From Marasmius tenuissimus (taxonomy: Eukaryota; Basidiomycota; Agaricomycetes; Agaricales; Marasmiaceae): 64,000 nt of DNA. The notes under the pieces are model-generated. The model saw only the letters and a list, made by a program, of their open reading frames with translations, was not told where the DNA came from and did not search any database. The stretch covers positions 124,001 through 188,000 of the forward strand of contig JAQOTA010000050.1 of assembly GCA_029532415.1 (NCBI GenBank), written 5' to 3'. This document shows, in pieces, positions 24,880 through 35,949 of the stretch (positions within the stretch are counted from its first letter, which is position 1; each line of letters starts with the position of its first letter). The translations under genes were made by a program, and so were the position numbers.

Positions 24880-26800
24880 TTGATCTTGAATTTGTTTTGA
24901 AACTCTTGCTGTTGCGCCCACGATGCATTCGGGCCTTACGTTTCTGTCCTCCATCACAGTATGACCCGCGTTGTCGTTCTGTCCTCTTTCCAACCCGTCT
25001 CGGTCTCTCCTCGGAGGTGACTCGCTTCGTCGATTTCTGTCATTTACAAAACGATTCGTGGGGATGTCTCAACACCCGATATTGTTGCATCGTCGACTTG
25101 ATTCATCCGTCCATCATAATAGCGAAACCGAGGGAAAAGGTGCAATCTCGCCATATCTGCTGGCAGGTGAGCGGTCTTTCGAACCGTGGTTGGGATTTTA
25201 CTCACAATTTAACCACGTTTGTATAAAAGCTCTCTCTATGCCTTGCAGCAAGGCGATAATCCTTTTAAACGAAGACGTCTTATAAGCTACCAAGTATTCA
25301 AACTTCAGAACGAGACCCGCCGTTTTCACCAGATGCCTGTCAACGGGGCGCAGACAAAGCAACGTACTATCCTCTTGCCCTTCCCTCGACGTCGGCCCTT
25401 CGAACTCACCATCCTGTAGCACTACTTGGATACGATCCGGTAGTCATCACATCTTCATCAAATCTATTGCAGGCTGAGGACAGAGTAGCAAGAAGAGTTC
25501 AATACATGCGAATGAAATATTGGCAATCTGTCTAGGGGTTTCTAAGAAAAGGTATGTTCAGGCTTGCACCTTTCAAGCTGGGGCCTCGTTGCTAACGATT
25601 ATGTTTATTCAGATGGGCTTTCTCAGGCCCTGATCTATCGCATCGTATAGAATATCTCTAGATATCCCTGCGTTCTACACCTGTTCTTCCATACGCAAAA
25701 TCAAATGCCTCACCTTCTCCATCGCTATTCGCGAAGATTGGAAAGACCTATACACTCACAACAACATCCAAATACGTGCTGAAGCCTCTGATATTGTGTC
25801 GGATTTTGGCATCGACTACACGGTACACCAAACAAGCAAAGCCTGCCAGGAACCAATTAGCCCCCGAGCACGGTGTAGTTCCCCGTCTCCACCCACCTAT
25901 CTCTTACTGATCCAAATGTACAGTCGTTTTCACGGTACTACATATCTACCTCGATAACTGCATTCCTCGACATTCAGAGATATCAATGATTAATAAGTTG
26001 AATGGGCTGGGATGTACCATTCGTATGCCTTGGAATATGGAAGTCTTCAGCTGATTCTCGTTCATCGGACTCTCAGGCGTCTCCCTGGATATGGCTCCTC
26101 ACCGTCAATATTGAGAATCCAATTTAACAGTCGACTGGAAGTTCATTGTTCAGGTTAGTTATAATATCATTTTGTCATCCTGATTGGAAGAGACAGAGAG
26201 GGCGGTTTGGCAACGAATCTCACGTCTAGTGGACTCTGCTGCCCCATGTACGATTCTATGCCTGTACCCAGATGCCATTGTCATGACTACTAAGAAGGAG
26301 TAAGTCGTGAGAGAAACCGATTACCTGGACTATTCTCTGAAACTCGGGGGTGATAGTATTTGAATATCGAATGATCCCTGCCTCCAATATCACGATAATC
26401 GACACATTGCTCGAAGCTTGGTTAGGGATATGCCGTGATCGACGTCGTTCCTTCAACCGGAGCCTCCGAAGCGAATATAACGTCGATGTTGATGATACAG
26501 ACCAATCATTGCAAAAATACTTCGTCTCAACGGTGCGATGGTACCACCTTCCGGCTTATAGTCTCTCAGCAGCTCGAGAGAGAGGGAAAAATTCATGCTT
26601 GTCGCAAGGTATCTACATGGATGGAAGTACCACTAACATCACCGAGCAGTCTTACAGTCAGCGCGAGCTCCATATGTGTATCCAGGGACTGGTCGTTTGC
26701 TACAATTCAAAACAAAGGGTGAGCAGCGTCTTCGTGTCGATTTGTGTGTATAACTCATTCGTCTCATTGTTCGTGAATTGTTTATACTAATAGCGTAACC
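24880..26800. repeat. Diverged duplicated block, copy 2
   Basis: Counterpart of 12600-15480, aligning in order (see that entry). It lacks the foldback and solo LTR. Shared features include CTGGCAGGTGAG near 25161-25172, GGCGATAATC near 25250, TCGTATGCCTTGG near 26021-26033 (CGTACGCCTTGG in copy 1) and ATTGAGAATCCAATT near 26115. No continuous coding frame. Likely a decayed multi-exon gene. Confidence 0.5.
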
Positions 26801-27051
26801 AGACTCCATCATATACATAAGAGTTAACAAATCCAAAGATATGATTCCGAAATGAAGGAAATTAAGGAAGTGGTTGCAGGGAACCCGGGTTTTAGAACGT
26901 TGCGAACAGTTTTCCGGAAAAAATCAAGGTGGAGGGATAGGATACAGGTGGACAGTAGGTCTTTGGCTGGCCAAGCCGCCCAAGCGTGGGATGTGCAGAA
27001 CACAATTGCCTTGAAATTGAACCTGAACGCATATTCCAGGTATGCTCACGC

Positions 27052-30000
27052 TCACGTTGGTTTGTAATAAATTGTGGTGATGAACTAAGGGGAAGGTCGT
27101 ATGATGTACATAAGTAACGCGCAATGGGGTGCATGAATAGACGAACCTTATGATGATACCGCTCTGTCTGTGAAACTGCCAAGACTCCGTTCTTGATCGC
27201 ACTTACGCACAAGTGATTCAGAACGGCGTGGCTCGGAGCAGCTAAGACACTGCGGTCGTCTGCGATGGAGGCTAAATTTTGATTCAGAATTCCATTGGTT
27301 CTGAATCCGGGGGGCATTATGGCGGCAGTGGCCCCAACGCCTGAGGGGTGCTGACTGCTGGGTAGCTGGAAGTCGTGGCTAGATGAAGAGTGAGAGCCAC
27401 TGTCGTGGTGACGCTGGTGGGAAATACCAGTCGGAGTTTCAGTAGAGCTGAACTTGCTGGAGACATGTGATCGTGTCGAGGGTTTCTTCCTCGTCGTTTT
27501 TGTCTTATTCCCTTCTTTCTTTCCTCTTTGATTTTCGTAGATCTGGCCAGGATTAACGCCACCCGATGGGGGCGGACGTCTGAAAGACGAATTGAGGATT
27601 GACCTCTCTAGATGCCGCGGAAGGGGTTGTGGAGGTGGGATTTTGGGTACCGCTAAAAACCCTCGTTGACCACTTTTTGATCGCATCTGGCTTTGATCCT
27701 CAGAGTATGAAAAAGATTAGCTTAATAAGTAAGACAGTGAGCAAACACCTGCGAGTACCTGTGCGTGATAATCTTCTATAAATTTAGTTTCCGTGGCCGC
27801 AGCCTCTGAAAGCTCCAGGGGTATTTCACTTGTCCATTGAGGTTCATGATAGACTTTGACGGGAGGTATCACCTCGGCAGATGGCGGGGAGTCGCGTCTG
27901 TGCCCATGTCCGACAACCAAATAATTGGCTAAAGCGCCAGTGCTATCGACAGCAGTAGGTAAGTTGTCCACGATGCGCCATTCTCCGTCAACCAGGAAAC
28001 GGAAATGATGAATTTGCTTGTCGGTCGCCAGTGATAGAGCCGTGCTGAACACGGGAGACTTTGTCACGAGGGGTTTCTCAAGCGGCGGGGGCGTTGGGGC
28101 AGTAGCTGGCGGGAATGAATTGGAGGGAATTGAATATGCTTCTGGTGGCTGAGGAAGCTTCCTGCGTAAGGGACCAGCACATGATGAGACATAGGGTATT
28201 TAAGACGGGAGCAAAAGTGATACAGAGAGCCGTGAAATCATCGGTCTCGTGCACTTCTTGCGGCTGCAAGTCGTCGTGAAGTTTTTCAATAAAAAAAAGA
28301 TCACGTACTCAATGACCATCTGCCATCTCTCATACCATGTGTTGTCACTCTCCAATGCCAAAGTGACACTCTCTGCTTCACCGTGCCACGAAATCTTGAC
28401 CATGACATCGTCAGCGGCACCGTCGCTTCCGTGTATGACTTCTAGCTCCTGTATTACGACACGTGCATCAATATCCACACTCGTTCCTCCAGCCGCTAGA
28501 CCAGCTTCCCCCAAAAAGCCTACTATAGGGTGAATTCCCAGTGGAATGGACGTCCTGACAGTATCTATGTGTTCCAGGTCTTCTGCGTGTGGTGTTTTCC
28601 CCTCCTCACGTGTGTTGACTGTTTTGTATCGCGGCGGATCAGAAGTCAGTGGCAGCTGTGCGAACGAATTATGGGAAGTACGCTTCAGCGATAGTGCAGC
28701 CTTCATTCCGGATGAGAATATTTCTCCACCATGTTGACTTCTCGCCAGTTGTGCCGTCTTGATCCCAGCAATAAAACTCTCTCCTCTGTGCACACTTTGT
28801 GTTGTTGTTGCATCTGAGGATAGATTGACCAGCTTGGGAAAGTCAATTGATCTGTAAGATCTATATGGGCTCAACACCAGTGAGCTAGACGATCCCGAAC
28901 AGGATCTAAGAGAGGAAAACTGGCGCGAGCTGTTGCTCATGCACAAACTGGATGACCGCAAAAGTTCCATTCTTGATGTCATACGGGTCATCACAGCGTC
29001 ATTATCTCTGCTCGTTGTTGTTGTTAACTCGGATGCCATCAAGTGAGGAACGTCCTCAAGAGGAACCTCCTGTCCTCGGAGGACAAGCAATACGGGAATG
29101 AGATTCGGCTCATTTTGTGCTAGTTTTGAACCCTGATGTATGTGTTCCAACTCTGCAGTGCTCATGTGCTCAGTGTAGATCACATCTGTCTTCAAGACTT
29201 AGCAGGGCACAGATGTAGGACGTACTTCAATTACGCACCTCCCTCCATAACAAACTTGTACTCTGCACATACACGTCTCAGAAGCTCGGTCTCGCTGAAG
29301 TCCGGCTCGCCAAACTAATTTTGCACGGAGTAAGCATGAGAATTTATTCAATATTCAAGCCATACGTACGTCCTTGAAAACATCCATCCAATCCTCATCA
29401 TGCGAAAGTGCAATACATCCGGAGTCCAGTAAGGCCGGTCGGACTTTAGAAAGAAGTGAAAAGGCTAGCCTGTTGATTACCCTGCAAGGATGGGAGATCT
29501 GCTTCACGCATTTCAGCTTTTATTATCTGAATGTACGCCTTGGATACTCACATCTTCCGAGGTGGCCACTTGAAGGTGTATTATATTTGACTCGTCGATA
29601 AAAGTTCCGACGGGTGAGAGAGTGGTGGCAATAGAACGAGTCTCTGAGGCTTGAGGGCGGTCGTTGTCACTGGGAGGTCCGCTTGCCGAGCCTTTACAGA
29701 ATGGATTGAATGGATTTCGGGATAGATATGTAGAGCTTCGAGAATGATGAAATGGGTTCCGCGAAGGTTGTTGGTGTTGGCGTGCACGACTATCATCGTC
29801 ACTTTCATTCTCATCATCACGAGAAGGGGGAGGCAGAGGTGGCGGACTTGGACTGACACGTCCAACCTGTCTATTGATCCAAAAAGCACGTATGAAAACG
29901 GTTTCTTTGAATTGATCATTCGAGAGTCCCTGCGGTGTGAGGGCTGATGACTGCGCTGAACAACGAACAGGACAGAAAGTCCAGGCGCAGTGACCACTAT

Positions 30001-31391
30001 CTTTGTCCACGCTGGCCCTGAGTGCCACAGAGCCTGGATTATTGTATGATTCACTGGAAATAGAGTCCCAAGCAGCCATTGCCCATGTAGAACACCGCTC
30101 GAGCCCCGTTATGAGACACAAAGTTTGATTTTCATCGAGGTCGCCTTCTTGTTCAGCGAACTCAAACCATTCACGCCAGTAACGTGAGATACGCCCTTTG
30201 AACGCGTGGGTTTGTTGTAGCTTCCTCAAAGTACCGCCTCGTGGGAGCATGAGAAGGGCACCATCCCCTTTTGTCAAATCAAAGGTAAAAATGCTTTGAC
30301 TAGAAGCGAGACGAAGACAAGATTCAAAAGAGTCATTTATAGATCACGGGATATTTTTCATTAGCAAGACGTACTTTGCGTTAGCTATATCTTCCGACAC
30401 AGAGTGCCCTAAAAGGGTCCCTCCAGGTTTCACGAGTATCACGCCGTCTCGATGATACGTAGGATCCACAGTGACTTTCCCCTCAACGCAACAGGGCGGA
30501 TCAATGCCTTTGGGCAACGGATTACTGGTGAATATAAGACTGCTCCGAGATTCGGTAATATTGAAGAGTGTGTGGAAAGGATCCTCATCGGAACAGATGC
30601 CAACGTCACCGATGTTGATCGTACATTCATTCCCGGTATCGGTCTGTCGACTGGAGGGTTTCCACAAGGGATAGCCAATGTTACAGGCTGAAAGTAGCGC
30701 TGCATAGCGCTGCCCAGGTGTTCGGTCATTTATCTGTCTTGTCGGAACTGATGATTGAGAAGACAGGCTCGACAAATCCGGTGAAATAGGGGGAAGGCCT
30801 CTGTCTGGATCCACAGAAGCGCCTGGATAATCGGAGACAGAGGCCGACATTGTGTGAGATATCGGGGGGCTGCAAGTTACTTTTGAATTCCGCGGTCGAG
30901 TTGCTTCGAGTTGCGTCAGACGAACCTTCCGTTTGGAAATTGCAGATAAAATACGGCTGTGTTCTGCAATCATGTTCATGTTTGTTGAGATAGAAGGCAA
31001 CCGTGCTGGTAACTTACGGAATCCCTAAAAACTGCAACCAGGAAAATTCGTGAGGGAGGTTCTACGCCATGTTGAATCAGAAAAGCACACCATGAGAGTC
31101 GTTGTATGTCCGATTGGCGTTCCCAAAGTTTTCGGTGCTGGTCGAAGAGCATTGGGCCTGTAGCTGGGGGGAGAGAATGTGGGATGGCTGCTGAGAATCA
31201 CTTTCGATTCCAACAAAACTGGTCCGCTGGGTTAATCTATGGTCGAGGGGAGGCGAAGAATGAGCTTGGTGGGTTGACTGGTGTAATGGGAATGGATGAT
31301 AGTGTGGACTATCTCTTTGAAATCCAGAAGGTTGAGACAGAAATCCTACATCCCTAGCTCCAGTATGGCCAAGTAAGCGTTGGGGATCCAT
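27052..31391 (-). CDS. Modular family gene B: conserved module fused to AMPK/SNF1 beta subunit
   Basis: Eleven-exon model (31391-31091, 31031-31018, 30963-30926, 30869-30375, 30299-29552, 29498-29370, 29314-29239, 29185-28309, 28161-27759, 27698-27147, 27084-27052) totals 3666 nt with every phase consistent, about 1221 residues. Residues 1-620 are the family module: NDSHG, microexon VFRDS, TAVFYLQFPNG, GYPLW, INIGDVGI, LFNIT, CLITGLERCSTWAMAAWD, FIRAFWI, hinge ALSHDEDW, DVIYTEHM. The same uninterrupted exon (29185-28309) then enters a CBM48/glycogen-binding domain (ISWHGEAESVTLALESDN, completed by FRFLVDGEWRIVDNLPTAVD), and the C-terminus is a full AMPKBI/ASC domain (LPRHLERSILN, LNHLCVSAIKNGVLAVSQTE, FITTIYYKPT-stop). 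Beta subunits scaffold the SNF1 kinase and sense glycogen; a fused copy could bind the kinase. The frame appears intact. Confidence 0.88.
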
Positions 31392-32448
31392 TGTGGGCGG
31401 TGTGAATGAGAGAAACCGTCGGATGCTTAAATTGACGACGTCCGAATCGTCGGGGTAGTTGTGAGGAGGACAACGTGCGGTGACACTTGATCAGTTTCCC
31501 ATGTCATTTTCGCCTTCAATCTGTCATGGAAGCTCAATAGGAAGCTATGCTCACGGGTTCCTATTCCCAGCAGAACCCAATATAGTCCTCTGCGGCATGT
31601 TTAGTATGTACAAGTTATTTCTTCTAAAGTCGGTCTGTTATTCTTTCTCCTCAATGATGCAGCACTAAGCCTCAAACGGAGTCTTAGTGACAGAGTGTGA
31701 GGTGGAGAGGATGCTAATTTAAGGTTTCCCGTGGGAAGCCATAGGGTTTATGCCGAAATCTGTCTGACCCTAATGCTCACATTTTCCCCCCGGGATTTAT
31801 GTTATCTGTCTCATGTGATCTGTATTCTTTGGAGACTTGCTGTTTTGTATTGCCTTTGACATGATTCTTCAGAGGTTATACTCCCAACTTTTATTTATTT
31901 GGCTTGAAATTCTATTGGATGCTCCCGGCACAATGGGCGCTCAGTGCTCCAATAGTCCCAATACTGTCATTAGCACAGAAGTCGGAAGCCTTAGCAGAAT
32001 TTGTGTTTGTGAGCCTGAGAGGGCTTTCACGAGCTCAGGACATGTACAGTAAATAGACAGACATATCAGAAATCATACCACATACTTACTTTGTAGTGCA
32101 GACTGACCCTTGATGAGTGGAGGTTGATAATCAATTCCCACGGTCGGGTTCCAAATCTGGATTTGACCTAGAAGTCGGAAATTGGCCTACTCAGACAAAG
32201 AGCCGTAGGTAGAGACATTATTTGGGCATTCAGGGCAGAAAGTAGACCAAAATACAAGATCTTTTCATCAAAGGGCCATGGGCCCTCGGTGAGGAACTTC
32301 GACAACGATTTGACCGACAAGTCGGCTTTTGCCGGCATGTGACACATGCTTGGGAAAATGTGACATAATGACACATCCCACCATCAATCGCGTCCTTACT
32401 CAGAACCAGATCGCCGACTGGGGTCATTTTGTGCTCTACAGGTCCGCA
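31392..32448. other. Intergenic, upstream of gene B
   Basis: No gene-like frame. It includes the presumed promoter of gene B, with no further recognised repeats. Confidence 0.5.
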
Positions 32449-33618
32449 CACTGCGGGCATTTTGATGACCAGTAGGACATGACGTGCTTGTGTCCAGTAG
32501 GGCATAACAGCACCTGGTCTTGTAAAGGACCTCTGTGACCGAAAAAAAAGGATTGATGGTATTTTTCTCCCCGTTTATTTTGTTTCAATCTGGGGCCTTC
32601 CGGGCCCTCTCTCCGATGATACATCAGTTTTCGGAGCGGATGGTCCACAATTCTGAGAGCGTTCGGGAAACCGGGAGGAAGTACGAGTCACCCAGACGGT
32701 ATCCGAGTCAAACTCCGCAAAGTCCAAGCCAGGCCACAGGAGGTACTCTGAGGTATTCCTGCGACTTCTTGGACACTACATTGAAAAGTGATTGTATTTC
32801 ATTGTTAGGTAGTTAGAAGGATACTATGAGGGCCGCAGAACGCATAAACCTCTGGTCTTCGAAAGGTATTATAACTATTATTTATTGATACCCAACTACA
32901 TCAAAGGTATCAGCACTTACCAGCTCGGTGAGAGCTTCAACTAGAGTTTTTGAGCGAAGAATGCTAAGTGGGATTGACTAGAATCTGGAAAGGTGGAGAC
33001 CTGAAGGCTGAAGTTATGCATGGATGATATACACGTGACTATCACCTATAGCAGGATATTCCTCACAATCCCGCGACGCGTCGTTCTTCCATTGTGACGC
33101 GTTGAACAACATTAAAGTGACACTGACATATGGTAACATTTAATCGTCCACAGAAGCCAAGGCTCGAAGCTGTGCGCGAGATCACAACTCACAAGGACGC
33201 CAGTCTGATTCTTGAGATATTCTGTCAGAATCTGAATTCACCTAGAGATGTAAATTTTTCCCTGCCTTCTGTGGGTCGTGAAGGTTCTTTGTCGAATGGA
33301 TGTACTAAGACAGCTCAAAAATTGAAGTCTTTCGATGTCTTAAATAAGTCAAATGCCTTGAAGAGCGAAAATTAAGCACCAGCCTGCCATACGTTAATGG
33401 GCACTTCAAGGTGGGCTCACGTGGTATGGCTCGGATGAGTCGGACGCCCAGACGGCTCGAACTCCCGGGCTTCGCGACTCTCTCACGATATTGGATGAAA
33501 GATACAATATCTATCTTTTGTTTTCGGGTCACAGTGGTCCTGTACAAGACCCGATGCTGTGATGCCCTACTGGACACAAGCACGTCATGTCCTACTGGTC
33601 ATCAAAATGCCCGCAGTG
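32449..33618. mobile_element. 1.17-kb non-autonomous element with CACTG ends
   Basis: Terminal inverted repeats of about 92 bp with few mismatches (both begin CACTGCGGGCATTTTGATGA). They are flanked by a perfect 3-bp duplication GCA on both sides. Short frames inside show no transposase motif. TIR start and 3-bp duplication fit the CACTA (CMC/EnSpm) superfamily. It is related by its ends to 20471-20653. Confidence 0.85.
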
Positions 33619-34096
33619 GCAAGAAGCAGGACTACAAGGTAAGACCAAGAGTTTTACCCTACACGTCTCGTGGGGTGAGCTATTTAACTGATTTCCGACT
33701 TTCCCGCTTTTCCGACTTCTGGGTCAATATCAGTAGAGTTCTGAGTCAAACAAAAGTTTTCAGGAATCAGAGCACGACCTCTGAATTATGCATTAAAGGG
33801 CGATGGTGTGATGATCACGAGAACTTGATATGGAATGTTGAAACGATGATCAAACCCCGCTCAATAGACTCTTTGGTGATACCGTGAGTGATTCTCTCAC
33901 TCCAATCGACCCTCTATCTGAGTCTAGAGTCCTAACAAACGCCGTATAGCTATGAGTTTTACTAAAACGCTAATGCAGTGTACCATCTCATGAGATACTC
34001 GCATCTTCCTTAATTCCCAGGCTTTGGCATCTGTATAACTACTCTTTGTGCGTCTGGCATCGCATCCAATTTCTCCCCCTCTTCCTCTTTTCTACC
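33619..34096. other. Intergenic, 5' flank of the seven-TM gene
   Basis: No gene seen. Just upstream of the ATG at 34097 lies a CT-rich tract (about 34065-34095), a usual core-promoter/leader feature in basidiomycetes. Confidence 0.5.
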
Positions 34097-35686
34097 ATGG
34101 CTTCTGACGGTCGGAGTCACAAGGAACGCGTACAACCTTGGCTCACCACGCAGCAAGTCATTGTTTTCCCTATCAGTACTCTCTCGGTTAGTTCTCCACG
34201 ACATCTGAGGTCTTTCGAGTGAAAGTGAAACTGAAATCTCTCCCCTGTAGTTGATGTTCCTGACCTATGGTGAGTAGCCTTCTAGCATATCTCCCCGACT
34301 CGTATTCACATTTTCACCGACGACTAGGCGTATACATTATCATCTTTGGGTTGTCAATTCGAATCCTCACCCGTCGACGCGACAATCCCGCACCGAAGCT
34401 GTACCTGTGGTGCACGATAACTCTCTTTATATTGGACACTGTCTTTGTTGCGCTCGACGCCGTCGGGTATATTCAAGGGACTCTAGTCGAGTTTGACGCC
34501 CTGAAGAACGAGAACTGGGACCGCCTGTTCTGGTATTTGCGGCATGACGCTTTGAAAACCGCTTGGATGTATGTTGTCTTGGCATGCTCTCACCCGACAC
34601 GCGCGTACTGATGCTTCTACCGCAGTGGAACGACGAACATGACCATGAGTTTGATGAAGTAAGTCTGTTCTTCCAGAGTACATTCAACGGAACTCTGACG
34701 TCCGAAAAAAGCTTGATTACCGATTGCATGTTGGTCAGTCAATCTCCACCGGAACATTTCCACCGGGCTTCTCACCAGCGAGTTATATTTATTTAGATTC
34801 ACCGGTGTCATATCATGTGGGGATCAAGGAAGTTGATCTTATATCCCATTGTCGGCGTTTCAGTGATCATAAACGGTTGGTTCGCCCTGATTTCGCACAG
34901 CCAAGCTCCAACACTTACCATTTCGGAAAGGTCTAATGATCGGGAGCGCGATTCCGTCAACATATGCGTTTAGCAATACCCAAAAACATGGAGAACTTTA
35001 TCAGAAAGCAGACGATGTCAATAGCGCCAGTTTTATCGCGGCTGGTGCCTTCAATTTTGTCTTAACGCTCTTGACAGGTACAGGACTATGTTAAATCCCA
35101 CGAACGAGTTAAAACTGACATGTTTCTCTAAGCTGGCCGTATTTGGTGGATTAGCCGTGAGGCACGAAAGCTGGGCGGGAAGCCCCTCAGCTCGAGATAT
35201 AATGCGATTGTAGCTATCATGTGAGTGTGTTTCTCTTCACACCCGTTGATGTCTTCATGCTCTGGCTTACCCCCGTGATCTAGCATAGAATCGGGCTTCA
35301 TATACTCCGCCACTACGTTGCTCTATATTATCCTTGCAATGACGATAGACCCGGAGGCCAAAGGACTTATGCCGATTGATTTATCTGTTCTTTCGAGTCA
35401 ACTGGCGGTGAGTCAGCACATCCCCATGTTCTCGGTTCTAAATTCAATGCTTTGGCCGCAGGGACTCGCGCCTACGTTGATCATCGTACGAGTCGCCCAT
35501 AATAAATCGGTCGAAAGCGTTCAACAAATACTGTCGACGCTCGAGTTCACGGATCCTTCAGACCGGCGCCAGTCAACATCGGCATTCCCGACCACAGTTG
35601 ACCTTCGTTCAGGATCACCTCCGACCAGTTCTGAGGAGGATAAGAGCAGGTTGGGGTCTTCTCACGACAAAGCAGTTCAAGTGTGA
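34097..35686 (+). CDS. Seven-TM basidiomycete membrane protein
   Basis: It starts at ATG 34097 (MASDGRSHKERVQPWLTTQQ) and ends at TGA 35684-35686. About eight exons with 45-70-bp introns encode the family pattern: MFLTYG / GVYIIIFGLSIRILTRR (TM1), LYLWCTITLFILDTVFVALDAVGYI (in two overlapping helices), ALKTAWIGTTNM, NLITDCMLIHRCHIMWGS, LYPIVGVSVIIN, FIAAGAFNFVLTLLTAGRIWWISR, IIESGFIYS and GLAPTLIIVRVAHNKSVES, then a Ser/Thr-rich cytoplasmic tail. Such proteins form large Agaricomycete expansions at the plasma membrane. No ligand or transport function is established. Paralogue of 20781-22252. Confidence 0.85.
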
Positions 35687-35949
35687 GTTTGCTCGAATAG
35701 ATAGCGAACGTATTTATAATTTCCCCTTCATATAAATGTACACATTGGTAATAATATATAAGTACAGATTCCTTCGAGGATCAGTCGACCTTTCATGCAT
35801 TCATTGGTATACTCCATCAACGGAAGTGACGTTAAATTTAAGAATGCCACTATCGAGTTCCTACTCTGATTTCTAAAATTGGCCTTGCATCGTTGGACCA
35901 TCCCACATTTCAAGAGCCGAAGCAATAGGGGAGCCAAGCCCTGTACTTC

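Noticed and set aside
26892..27051. Extending the beta-subunit frame past the ASC domain
   Set aside because: A GT-AG intron (27146-27085) leads to FITTIYYKPT-stop, the normal family end; the longer read-through has no family match.
28078..28269. Extra exon (PQEVHETDDF) between the two halves of the glycogen-binding domain
   Set aside because: Using it breaks the phase; a single 147-bp intron (28308-28162) joins the halves in frame.
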